From positions 37,284-101,283 of the forward strand of contig BDDC01000106.1 of assembly GCA_001662425.1 (NCBI GenBank): a stretch of DNA of 64,000 bases, given 5' to 3'. Below the pieces are notes generated by a model. It worked only from the letters and a program-made list of their open reading frames with translations, did no database searches and was not told the origin of the DNA. The translations under genes were made by a program, and so were the position numbers. This document shows, piece after piece, positions 12,330 through 22,461 of this stretch. This stretch comes from Chlamydomonas sphaeroides (lineage: Eukaryota > Chlorophyta > Chlorophyceae > Chlamydomonadales > Chlamydomonadaceae). The first letter of the stretch is position 1. Each line of letters starts with the position of its first letter.

Positions 12330-13741
12330 ATGGATGCCCTGCGCGAGCTTATCGCACAGCAGAACGGCATCGCACTGCTCGATGGTGCCCAGGGAACTGA
12401 GCTGGAGCGCAGGGGCGTGGACCTGGGCAAGAGCAAGCTGTGGAGCGCGCAGCTGCTTATCGATGACCCCGACCTTGTTCGCGAGGTTCACGCCGACTAC
12501 TTGCGCGCTGGCTCAGGTGCTGCTGCATCACGATCGGAGCGCTGGAAGCGCCTCCAGCAACGCCTAGGGCGCGCATGTCGCCATGTCCAAGGCGGCCTTT
12601 CTTTGGAGCCCCGCCCCCTACTCGGACCCGACCCCAGTCGTGGTCTCCAACACACTGACGCCCCGGCCCTCGCCTCGCAGACATCATCACCACCTTCACC
12701 TACCAGGCCAGCCTGCCTGGCCTGCTTGACGCCGGCCTGGACGCGGCCGCCGCAGCGGCGCTGCTCAACAAGGCAGTCGACCTGGCCGACCTGGCGCGGC
12801 AGCAGTTCCTCGCAGAGCAGGACAAGGAGCTGCAGGAGCAGGGGCTTGCAGCGCAGCCTCCAGCGGAACTGCCTGCTGCTGCAGAGCTGGTTGGCGGCAG
12901 CAGCAACGGCAGCAGCTCGGCGGCGGAGGCCGGCCCCGGCGCGGCAGGTGCTGGCGGCGCGCCGCCGGGGGCGCAGCCGCGGCGGCGGCGGCGGAGGCCA
13001 CTGGTCGCCTTCTCGTGCGGTTCGTACGGCGCTTACCTGGCGGACGGGTCCGAGTTTCGCGGCGAGTACGGCAAAACCATGAGCCACGAGCAGCTGGCCG
13101 AGTTCCACCGCTCCCGTCTGGAGCCCGTACGGCACCGGCCGGAGGTCGACTTGATTGCCTTCGAGACGGTGCCCTGCCTGCGTGAGGCGGAAGCCATCGT
13201 GCAGCTGCTGCGGGCCGAGGCGTACGGCAAGCCCGCCTGGATCAGCTTCAGCTGCCGCGATGCCGCCCACACGTGCGCCGGCGAGTCGCTGGCAGCCGAG
13301 TGCGTGCCGCTGCTGGCGGCGGCGGCGGCGGAGGGGCTGTTAGCGGCGGCGGGCGTCAACTGCACCGCGCCGCGCTTCATGGGACAGCTGCTGGCGGCGG
13401 CGCGGCAGGGCCTGGCGGCGGTGGAGCCGCCGCCAGCCGCGGAGCCCGCAGGTGGCGCATCAGCCCAGCCGCAAGCGCCGCCGCCGCCGCTGCTGCTGCT
13501 GTGCTACCCGAACACGGGAGAGGAGTGGGACGGCGCGGGTCGCTGCTGGCGGCACTGCCCGGACGACATTGCGGAGCCGGAGCTGTTCGCGGAGGCCGCA
13601 CACGGCTGGGTGCGGGGCGGGCCGGGCGTGGCGCTGGTGGGCGGATGCTGTCGCACGGGCCCCGCCCACATCGCGGCGCTGCGGAGGCGGCTGGTGGACG
13701 GTCCGGCGGCAGCCGGGGCAGGCGCGGCGGCGGGGAGGTAG
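12330..13741 (+). CDS. HMT: Homocysteine S-methyltransferase
   Basis: Two exons (12330-12516 and 12681-13741) join at a split Asp codon to read DYLRAGSDIITTFTYQAS, the family signature, giving 415 residues. The family uses S-methylmethionine (or S-adenosylmethionine) to methylate homocysteine to methionine on a zinc-bearing TIM barrel. The N-terminal GAQGTELERRG motif and the three zinc cysteines are present: C290 in AGVNC and C385-C386 in GGCCRTGP. Compared with bacterial and plant enzymes (about 310-340 residues) there is an insertion of roughly 70 residues rich in Glu, Gln, Gly and Arg between the second helix and the strand RPLVAFSCGSYGAYLADGSE, and a shorter Pro/Ala loop after the first zinc cysteine. 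No transit peptide is evident, so it is probably cytosolic. Confidence 0.95.
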
Positions 13742-15938
13742 CTGCGTCAGGGGAGATATCCTCGGTCTTGGGTCCATGGGGGGTTGCAAGGGCGTTGTGG
13801 CAGCTACGGCACTCGTGGAGACGCACGAGTCAAATGAGGGACATGGATGAGGTTGGAGGTGTGCTGTCGGTTTCGTGGTGTGGTAATGGGTAGGCCGGCA
13901 GGCGCATGCCCGTCGCGCCTACGCCGTGTGTGTGTTGCTCATGTTCCAGGGCGCTGCTGTCGGTACAAGAGCTAGATGGGAACCAAGCGTTAAGCTCTAA
14001 GCCCAGCTGGGCAGCTCGTGCTCGCCTGCGTCGCTCGGAGGGTGTGGCTCCGCTCGGCGCCGAGCGCGCAGGCGGCGCTGACCTGGCCTCATGGCTTGCT
14101 GCTGTCTGGCACCGCAGGGCTGCGTGCGTGTGCCTGCTGCATGCATGCCTATCACACGTTCATGTCACTCGTTATATTACTTTCCTCCTGTTCAAACGCA
14201 TTTGGTAATGTGAGTCTCTGGTTGGCGCCATGCGGCGCTGCCAAGTGGCAAGGCCCGGGCAACAGTTGGGGACACAAACGCGTGGAATGCTTTCCGACGG
14301 TAGGACCGTGTAACGGCAGCGCAATGCACCCTGCCCCCGAGCTGCACACCAGCGCTCCGCCACAGCCGTGGACCCACCGTGCACCACCGCCGCAGGTCGT
14401 GCCACCGCCGTGCCACCAGGAGACGCCACGGCGGCCCCAGGCCGGCGCGCGTCGCCGTCCATGCTCACGCGCCTCGCGGTGGGCCCCCAGTGGCACCATA
14501 GCATGCGTAAAGTGCTCGGTTGAAGGCTCCCGAGCTAACCCAGGCCAGCGTTGCTCGCCCCGCATGAGCACAGCCCATGCCGCAGCCCGCAAGTGTCACG
14601 CCATGCCACAGCGCAGTGCCCAGTCCAATCCATTTCCACATGACAGGAAACCTGACAACCAACGCGGCCGCCCCTCCCCCCTCGCCACCCAGCCGCTCCA
14701 GGTGTAAGGCGCCATACAATGACAACATTCCGGCGATCCATGCTCCCCTGACTGTATCGCGCCTTAGCTTTGCCGCGCTTGCCCCTGGCAGCCGGGGGCG
14801 GCGGCACAAGTTCCAACGGTTTCGTTGACCTCATCTCTGCATCATCCGCTCAGGCCGCCGTCGCAGCGCATGGGCACACCGCCGCCCCTCCGACCTTACA
14901 CGCATTACGGCATGTACGGGAATAGCAGAATTCACAGTCGGCGGCACCAAGCGCACCCTTGCACCCGCAACGTAGATAGCACCCAATGCGTCTGCATACC
15001 ACATGGCTGGACGGAGCCCGCCGCCGTCGCGCTGCCCCACTGCCCGAGCAGGAGGACCCGCTGCGACCCACAGCCCCGAGCCCCCACCCAGCCCTCCCCG
15101 TCATCATACCGCGGCGCACCCCATGGCACAGCATCGAGGGCCTCTTCCAAGAAAAGCCTGCCTGAGCGGGACCGGGCGCAACACCGGCCGGCGTGCGTTG
15201 CCTCCGGTGCCGCGGCGGCCGGCGGCGCGGAAGCTGTACATGCTGGCCCTGCCCTGGGCCGCCGCGCGCTGCCGCACAGGTGCGTGCGTGCGCCCCTGCA
15301 TGCATGGGCGGGCGGGCGCAGTGGCGCCGAGCGGGCGGGCAGCGGGCGGGCCGCCGCCGGCGCAGCCGCCCTCCCTCCAGCAGGCACATGGCGCCGCAGG
15401 CCACTGTGCCACGGCTACGAGAGTACGGGGCTACGGGGCTACACACACGGCGCGTGTCGGGTATCTGTGGATTAATATGAACACACGTAAGCGTATGTAC
15501 AGGCACGCAGCACAAACCATGTGTCCTGGTGCAACTCTGCATGTATGGCATATCCGTCCACTGAACGAAGCAGCGCGCCATGTGACGTGGGCAACTCAGT
15601 GTGCGCTCGGCCCACGCTCTGGTCGGAGCCGCGGGGCGTACTGTGTGGCGCGTCCTCGTCCTCTCCCCTCTACAACGATCAGTGTTGTCCCACATAGCCC
15701 TGGGCCCCCGGGCCGGGGCGCCACACGGAGCCTGCGCGGACACAGCTGCCGGTGCAACCGCCGCGCCACCGCTTTCGGCGCCGCCTTGCATCGGGGGGCG
15801 GGATGGCCAGGCGGCCGCCGGGGCGCGGCTGCGGAGCGCAGCCTCGGCCGCGTCGGCCGCTGCAGCCGCAGGGCTTGTCTTGGGCGCAACCGCTTTCCAT
15901 CCGGGCCTGCAGCACGGCCATGGCCCAACGACCCGCGC
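13742..15938. other. Intergenic region, no gene recognised
   Basis: About 2.2 kb downstream of HMT and of the minus-strand coiled-coil gene. Open frames are short and have no conserved motif. The segment 15679-16011 on the minus strand reads in another frame as a plausible continuation of the coiled-coil protein (AMEVGRLGAVAGWDLKRLEL); see the findings. Confidence 0.5.
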
Positions 15939-17777
15939 TCACGGCCTTGGGCCCCAGCTCCAGCCGCTTGAGATCCCACCCAGCCACCGCGCCAAGCCGG
16001 CCCACCTCCATCGCCAGCCGCGCGCCTGCTCTGCCGCCAGGGACGCCGACAGCTGTGAGACGCGCGCCTGCTCTGCCGCCAGGGACGTCAGCAGCTGTGA
16101 GACGCGCGCCTGCTCTGCCGCCAGGGATACGAGCAGCTCTGAGACGCGCGCCTGCTCTGCCACCAGGGATACGAGCAGCTCTGAGACGCGCGCCTGCGTC
16201 TTTTCAAGGGACGCCTCCAGGGACGCCAATCGCTCTGAGCTGCGCGCCTGCGCCGCCTGCAGGGATGCCTCGAGGGAGGCCAATCGCTCTGAGCTGCGCG
16301 CCTGCTCCACCTGCAGTGACGTCTCCATGGACACCAGCAGCTCTGTCTTCCGAGCCTGTTCCACCTCCAGGGACGCCGACAGCTGCGAGACGCGCGCCTG
16401 CTCCGCCTCCAGGGACGTCTCAAGGAATGCCAACCGCTCCAAGCTGCGCGCCTGCTTCTCTTCCTGGGACGCCTCCAGGGAGGCCAACCGCTCTGAGCTG
16501 CGCGCCTGCTCCGCCTCCAGGGATACGAGCAGCTCTGAGCTGCGCGCCTGCTCCGCCTCCAGGGATACGAGCAGCTCTGAGCTGCGCGCCTGCTTTGCCT
16601 CCAGGGATACGAGCAGCTCTGAGCTGCGCGCCTGCTCCGCCTGCAGGGACGCTGACAACTCTGCGTTTCGCGCCCGCTCTGCCTGGCCCGCCTCCAGGGA
16701 TGCCTCCAGGGACGCCGACAGCTGCGAGATGTGCGCCTGCTCCGCAGCCAGCTGAGCCTGCAGCGACTGCACCTCCCCGGCAGCCTGCTCCTCCGCCTCC
16801 TTGGCCGCGGCCGATGATGGCCCGGCGTCATTGCTGGCCTCCAGCGCTGCCGCCGTGCGCGCCCGTGGGGCGACGGCCCCTGCGCTGGCCGTGGCCTCGC
16901 CCATCGCGGCCTGCTTTGACGCCGCCGACACCGCGGCCTTGCTGGTCCGCTTAGCTGTTCGCTTAGCCTTCCCTGAAGCCGGCACCTCCGCCTCGGGGGC
17001 CTCGGCCTCGGTCGCAGCGGCCTCCGCCTCGGCCGGCGTAACTGCCTTGCGGCGGGTCCGCTTAGCGGCCGGCTGCGTTGCCTTGCCGCCGGCCGCCGGC
17101 TCCTCAGCACCCGCCGGACCCTCAGCTGCAGCTGCCAGCGCCGCCAGCGCTTCCACCGTTGTAGCCACTCCCTTGGGCCTGGCCCGCGACCTGGCCCTGG
17201 GCTTGGCTTGCGGTACTTCGGCAGCTGCATCCGCGGCAGGCTCCGCCGCCGCGGCTACGTTGCCGACGTCGCCAACCACGGCCTGCTCCTCAGCGTCCGC
17301 CGCACCCGCGGCCGCGGCCGCCTGCTTGTCACTCCGGCCGTCGCGCTTGGCTGCGCCGCTTGCCATCTTGGCCTTGGCTCCTCGCCTGCCCCTTGTCGCC
17401 TCCGTAACCACCGCCGCCGCTTGCTTGCCGGCGCCATCGGCAGCGGCCGCACCTGCACCGCCGGCGCCGTCTCCGTCAGCCGCCGCTGCGGCCGCCACGG
17501 TGCCCTCCACCGCCTGCGCTGCCGCCGCCGCTGCGCCTTGTTGGTCGGTGGTACTGCCACTGGACTTGGGGCTGCTCACCAGCAGGGCTCTCGCCTTAGC
17601 CCTGGCGGCGACCACCACGTGCTGGGGTCCCACACCAGCCTCCTGCGCCAAGGTAGGGATGAAGCGGGCGGGGGAGGCGGGCGGGGCTGAGCGGGCACGG
17701 CACAACCGCTGCTGCAGGTCAGCTGACACAGCTGCCGGCTGCCAGCCAATCGTAAGCGGGCATAGTAGAAGATTCAA
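15939..17777 (-). CDS. Ala/Lys-rich protein with long 14-residue-repeat coiled coil
   Basis: A 612-residue open frame; no enzyme family is recognised. The N-terminal half is Ala-rich and basic, with KPRARSRARPKGV and several K/R-rich patches (KRTRRKA, KAKRTAKRTSKA) as in chromatin- or RNA-binding linkers. The C-terminal half is almost entirely a coiled coil of tandem 14-residue units (type SLEAEQARSSELLV, two heptads each) encoded by a 42-bp repeat. Both ends are uncertain. CCTACCTTGGCGCAG just before minus-strand position 17642 looks like a 3' splice site, so the true first exon may lie upstream. At the other end the frame loses its repeat character after AEQARG near 16010, while a neighbouring frame continues plausibly. 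The basic module resembles the tail of the gene at 30979-34843. Confidence 0.6.
   Translation of the reverse strand: MNLLLCPLTIGWQPAAVSADLQQRLCRARSAPPASPARFIPTLAQEAGVGPQHVVVAARAKARALLVSSPKSSGSTTDQQGAAAAAAQAVEGTVAAAAAADGDGAGGAGAAAADGAGKQAAAVVTEATRGRRGAKAKMASGAAKRDGRSDKQAAAAAGAADAEEQAVVGDVGNVAAAAEPAADAAAEVPQAKPRARSRARPKGVATTVEALAALAAAAEGPAGAEEPAAGGKATQPAAKRTRRKAVTPAEAEAAATEAEAPEAEVPASGKAKRTAKRTSKAAVSAASKQAAMGEATASAGAVAPRARTAAALEASNDAGPSSAAAKEAEEQAAGEVQSLQAQLAAEQAHISQLSASLEASLEAGQAERARNAELSASLQAEQARSSELLVSLEAKQARSSELLVSLEAEQARSSELLVSLEAEQARSSERLASLEASQEEKQARSLERLAFLETSLEAEQARVSQLSASLEVEQARKTELLVSMETSLQVEQARSSERLASLEASLQAAQARSSERLASLEASLEKTQARVSELLVSLVAEQARVSELLVSLAAEQARVSQLLTSLAAEQARVSQLSASLAAEQARGWRWRWAGLARWLGGISSGWSWGPRP
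16020..16740 (-). repeat. 42-bp coding repeat (14-residue coiled-coil units)
   Basis: Tandem, partly diverged copies of a 42-bp unit encode SLEAEQARSSELLV and variants (A/V/K substitutions, SQLSA versus SELLV versus SERLA); some copies carry an extra heptad. The heptad pattern is kept throughout, so copy-number change preserves both frame and coil register. Confidence 0.9.
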
Positions 17778-18605
17778 TGCGCGGTCGGTCAGGGCTTATG
17801 AACGGCAGGGAAAGCCTGTCCTGTATGTCCGCGTCCCCCTGGCCTGTCCTGTCCAAGTCTGGCCGTGTCTGGTACACGACTCGACCGCCTCACTGTGCGT
17901 AATCTCGCGGTCTCGTCGGTGGCGCCGATTGTATGATCATCGCGCGGCGCGGCAGCGTAGACGAGCACCGGCCTGCGGGATAGGGCGGGGGCGAGTTGGC
18001 GGTTGTCATTTTGTCGTGGAGGTGAGGACGGCTAATGTCAGCTTGCAGTCGCAGAAGTCGATGCAGTCGCAAACAAGGCGATGCGGTGGCATTGGCCATG
18101 CTTGCCTGCGGCGCTGCAGCAGCGCAGCTGGGTGCGCGCGGCGCGGAATGCTGCAGCATGCCGAGTGCGCACTGCGTCCGAGCGACGGGCGACCGCAAAA
18201 CTTCGCCGACAGCATCTGTAACGACTATCAATTGCGATATGGTGCGTCAAGGCCCGCCTCGAGCTAACAAGGCTGTTCGAGAAGGTTGCCCCTGCCGGGG
18301 TTAGACAAGAGGCACCAGCTAGTCGGTATGTGCTGGTGCGCAGGGTCGGTTTGTCTTGGGGCTGTGGCGGGGCCCAAGGGCTCCGACCTGCTCCGAGCTG
18401 GCCCTGTCGTTCTGGGCCGACCTGTCCCGCAGCAGACCCGCGGTTCACTCGTCAGCCTCCACTTGCAGCGGCTTCATACCAACCGTGCGCGCCTGCTGTC
18501 TTATGTAACCCTCCGCATATACGTGCCCGTCCTGCTAGTGTCAGGAAGTGGCAGCCACACAACATCGACCGTGGCTGTTCGCACAGCATTGCAGAACGCG
18601 CTACC
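17778..18605. promoter_or_regulatory. Divergent intergenic region (coiled-coil gene / TrmN6-like gene)
   Basis: 828 bp between two divergent genes. A minus-strand frame at 18215-18006 starts with MLSAKFCGRPSLGRSAHSAC and looks like an organelle transit peptide; it could be a first exon of the coiled-coil gene, but I could not find a phase-compatible donor. No promoter element is clear. Confidence 0.4.
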
Positions 18606-21308
18606 ATGCAGTCACCATTGTTATGTATGACATTGAATGCGCCAATCGGGTCGGCCGCCTCGTCCGCTGCACGATGTCGCGGTCAGGCGGCCATCCGCTT
18701 GCGTTGTCGCGCAGCGACAGACTCCGCCGCCCCGCCACGGAGTGATGAAGCCAAGGCGACGAAATCTCGCCAGGTTCGACTACTGGTCGCCGTTCGCTCT
18801 TCAACTGCAGTCCCACCCCCCCCCTGCCAACATCCCCACCTCCGCCCCTTCCCACCACCCGCGGCCCCAGGCCTTCAAGTTCCGCTACTTCACCATCTAC
18901 CAGGACCACTGCGCCATGAAGGTGAGCTGAGAGCATCGCCAGCTCTTGACCCAGCCCACTTGGCCCGCAACTGTAACACAAGGCTTCCTTGGCATGGCGT
19001 CCTCGCGCCACCCAGGTCGGCACCGACGCCATGCTGCTGGGCGCCTGGGCCCCTCCGCCCCCTCCCCGGCCATGCGGCTCGCCCGCCCGTGTGCTGGACA
19101 TCGGCACCGGCACTGGCGTGCTGGCGCTCATGCTCGCGCAAAAGACCGCATCCTCTCTTGCTGAGGATGAGGATGCTGCTGAGGATGCTGCGGGCAGCAG
19201 CCGAGGCCACCCAGGGGCCGCAGCCCCTGCAGCGCCGGCCGCCGACGGCCACGCCCACCCACATGCCTCCAGCGACATCAGGAGCTGCTCGGGAACCAGC
19301 TCCGAAAGAGGCCCTGCTTCTGCATTGGGTGGAGCAGGGCCGGGCTGCGCGGACGGTGCGGCGTCACGCACCGCAACGGACACGGCTGCCCCAGCGGCCT
19401 CGTGCCCCGCCAGCGCCGCCCGCATCGTCGCGATCGACGTGGACGCGGCCGCGGTGGCGCAGGCGCGCGAGAACGCCGGCGCCAGCCCCTGGGCCGCCCG
19501 GCTGCGGGTCATCCACGCCAGCCTGCAGCAGCTGGTGGCGGCGGCGGCGGAGCTGGCGGCGGGGCCCGCCGGGGCGGCGCCGCCGCTGGCAGGCCAGGAG
19601 CATGGGCAGGCGGTGTGCTTGGCAGACCACGGACAGGGCCAGCAGCAGGACGCGACAGCGCAGGCGCAGCGGCCGGCACCCGTCGGGACGGCGCTGCGGA
19701 CAAGCCAGGCCCATGGTGAGGCGCCGGAGGCGGCGCAGCAAGGGCAGGCGGGACCCGACAGCGCCCGCCGCGCGGTGGACCTGGGCGCTGCAGCGGCGGA
19801 GCACCCGACGGCGGCTGCCATCGGCGCGAGCGACGTGGGGCCCTTTGACCTCATCCTCAGCAACCCGCCCTACTTTCTGGACAGCAGCAAGCCGGCTCAG
19901 GTGGGGGAGGACTGGGGGTAGGACGACGACGTGTGGTGGGTCTCGTGGTGGTGTACGGGGCGGTGCTGCCGAACTCGCTTCCTGGGCACTGGGCAGCGTC
20001 AAGCCAGCAATGGTGCGGGGCGGCCTCGGCAGGTGGTCTTGCCAGTGTTCTGGCCATAGCAGCCAAGGAGGATGCTGCGGCGCAATGGGCACAGCAGTAT
20101 GTTGGGGCCCGCCTTCCCGCTTGGGCTTCACCGGGCCCTTTCACAAGCACCAGAATGGATGTAGTCGTCGGCGTCCCGTCAAGTAGAGCCCCTCGCTTCG
20201 CTCCACAGGGCCGCGACGGCCGCGCCTCTGCCCGGCATGCGGACGTGTCGCTGCCCTTCCCCGACCTGGCGGCCGGCTGCGCTGCGCTGCTGGCGCCCGG
20301 CGGCAGCGTGTGTGTGGTGCTGCCTGGGCCTGAGGCGGAGCGCTTCGCAGCCGAGGCGGCGCGCGAAGGGCTGGCGCTGGTAAGGTCGATAAGAGGGGTG
20401 GCCGGCCGAGGGGGGGCGTCAAGGGATGTGGATGTGGGACGGGCGACGGGGCCGGGCCAGGGGCAGGGGCCGGGCCAGGGGCGGGACGGCCATGGGGGCT
20501 GGCGGCTGAGAGAGGCGTGGATGGGCGAGTTTGTGTTGCAGCAGCTAGGGTGCGCCGCGCAACTGACCGGCCAGGGCGCACCAGACCGGCGCGGGGCCGC
20601 GCCATGTGTCCCTGTGCGGACCGGGCCGGTCGTGGCGATGGCCGCAGAGCTGCTGCGCGCTGTCTCGCGCTCTCTCCTTACGCGCCCGACCCCTGGCCCA
20701 CCTCCGTTGGCGGCAGGCGGAGGTGGTGCGGGTGTTCACCTCCCCCGATGACGCCCAGGAGCGCAGGCGCCTGCTGCGGCTGCAGAGAGGTGCGCAGCGA
20801 CGCCGGCGCGCTTAGCGGCACCCATGCCTGCCGCCGCTTCCTGTTCGCATCGGGGAAATCGAGCACGGCCAGGCGCGGGATCTTCTGCGCTAGCGCTCAC
20901 ACCGCGCCTGCCCGCCCTCCCGCAGCCGCAGACATGCCGCAGCCCCCGCAGCCGCCGTCCGAGTCGAGGCTCACCATCAACGGACCCAAGGTGCTGCCTA
21001 GCAAAGGACCCAAGGTGCTGCCCACCAAACGACCCAAGGCCCGGACCGGCAAGCAGCCGCTTGCTGGCAGCGCCGCGCCGGCGGCGGCTGCAGCGCAGCT
21101 GCAGCAACCACAGCCACACGCGGCTGGTAAGGGGCTGCCAGCGCCTTCGCCGCACGGCGCTGCGCAGACCCCGGCGCCGGTGCCGGTGCAGGCGCCGGCG
21201 CCGGCGCCGCTGCAGCACGCGCGCCGCGTGACTCGCGAGTACCTGGCGCTGACGGCCGAGTTCCACGACGCGGCCTTCGTGGCGGCGCAGCTTCGGGAGC
21301 AGGGGTGA
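18606..21308 (+). CDS. TrmN6-like tRNA (adenine-N6) methyltransferase, probably organellar
   Basis: Six exons (18606-18773, 18871-18921, 19016-19900, 20209-20379, 20717-20789, 20926-21308) give 576 residues. The signature of the TrmN6/YfiC family (methylation of A37 in tRNA-Val) is assembled across introns: FKFRYFTIYQDHCAMK then VGTDAMLLGAWA, SAM motif VLDIGTGTGVLALMLAQ (about 98-114), IVAIDVDAAAVAQA, and the catalytic FDLILSNPPYF near 350. The tail SRLTING ... RRVTREYLALTAEFHDAAF matches the family C-terminus. The first 56 residues (MQSPLLCMTLNAPIGSAASS then an Arg/Ala/Ser-rich stretch) look like a plastid or mitochondrial transit peptide. Bacterial enzymes are about 245 residues; here low-complexity insertions sit after the SAM loop, before NPPY and in the C-terminal strand region. 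Confidence 0.9.
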
Positions 21309-22461
21309 TGGCACTCGCTGATTGTGCTATGAGGCGATGCTTGAAGGAAGCTATCATGGTAGGGATCGTGGTAGGGGTGGGGCTTGATGCTGCTTGGACT
21401 GGATGGCAGCTCACACCCGCGACCATCACGGAAAGGCATTAACTGTTGGTGTGAGACGCGAGGGTTTGGCTGCTTTGTGATCTAGATTGAAGGGATGCCT
21501 TCTTGGTGCACGGCCAGGGGCGGCAGGGGGTGGTTGCAAATGCGCTCCGCAGGGCAACGGCGCCGCCGGGTGCCGGGGCACGCCAGCGGTGCCAGCGGGC
21601 GCAGCAGCGGCTTGGCGCTGGACCAACCAGCGACGAAACAGCCCCGTGCGGAACATCAACGCATTGCTTCGGGAAGGAGAGCACCGGCGACGCGGCCGTG
21701 GTTTGCTAGGCTGCGCTCAACGGAGACGCCCGGAGGGGCCCGACGCTATGTGAGGGTCCATGTCTGTGAACTCTCCTGTGTGAACATGTCTTTCACCGGG
21801 TGCCAAACAAATCATCAGTCTGCGCACAGGGGCTTTGTGCGCTGGGGATGCTGCGTGCTTTTGAAAGTCTGCGTGTGCCAGGGTTCGTGTGCGCGAGACG
21901 GCGCGTGTTGGCAGGTGCGCTGGTTTGAGCCGGGCAAGCTACACCACGTGCCAGAGCGCATGCCACCATATGAAGTCGCTCGGTTTGACCATGAATGTGC
22001 ATACGAAGTCAGTGAGCGCTGGGGTCGTTGGATGTGTTGGCAAAGCAGGCATGTGTGTGCGTTGGGGTTGGCGCGCGGGGTGGCGGACTGGGTTCGTGTG
22101 TAGCCGTGCCCCGTGCGACGCCAAACGAGCATGCGACGCCCATTGCATTGATTATGCACCGAAGTGCAAAGGCCAACAGGTCAGCAACCACACTGATGAG
22201 CTCGGGCACTTGCGGATTCGGAATTCGCACTTTGCGCGGGAGCTGACCTATCGATCGCACACAGGCTCGCGTGGCTCGCGTCGACTTACATTGAGACAAG
22301 CTTACGTTTCTGGACCTCCACAGCAAACCAGCTCAGCGTCAGGCGCGAGCGGTACCTGACATTGACCCCTGAGCGCAGCGCTTGCACCTCAACGTTACAC
22401 CGTGAGCCCCCAAGCTGCCTATAACCTTAGTCTACTGCCTCGTTGCAACGCCAGCACTAGG
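21309..22461. other. Intergenic region between TrmN6-like gene and ORC1
   Basis: 1.15 kb with no recognisable gene or repeat. It should hold the 3' UTR of the methyltransferase gene and the ORC1 promoter. Confidence 0.5.

Noticed and set aside
15679..16011. Separate small minus-strand gene starting MEVGRLGAVAGW
   Set aside because: It starts exactly where the coiled-coil frame ends and is better explained as its shifted continuation than as an independent gene.
15601..16954. Two long plus-strand frames (384 and 400 codons) with repeats such as RAPALPPG
   Set aside because: They are antisense readings of the 42-bp coiled-coil repeat; the minus frame has regular heptads and no stops, while the plus frames have no plausible protein character.
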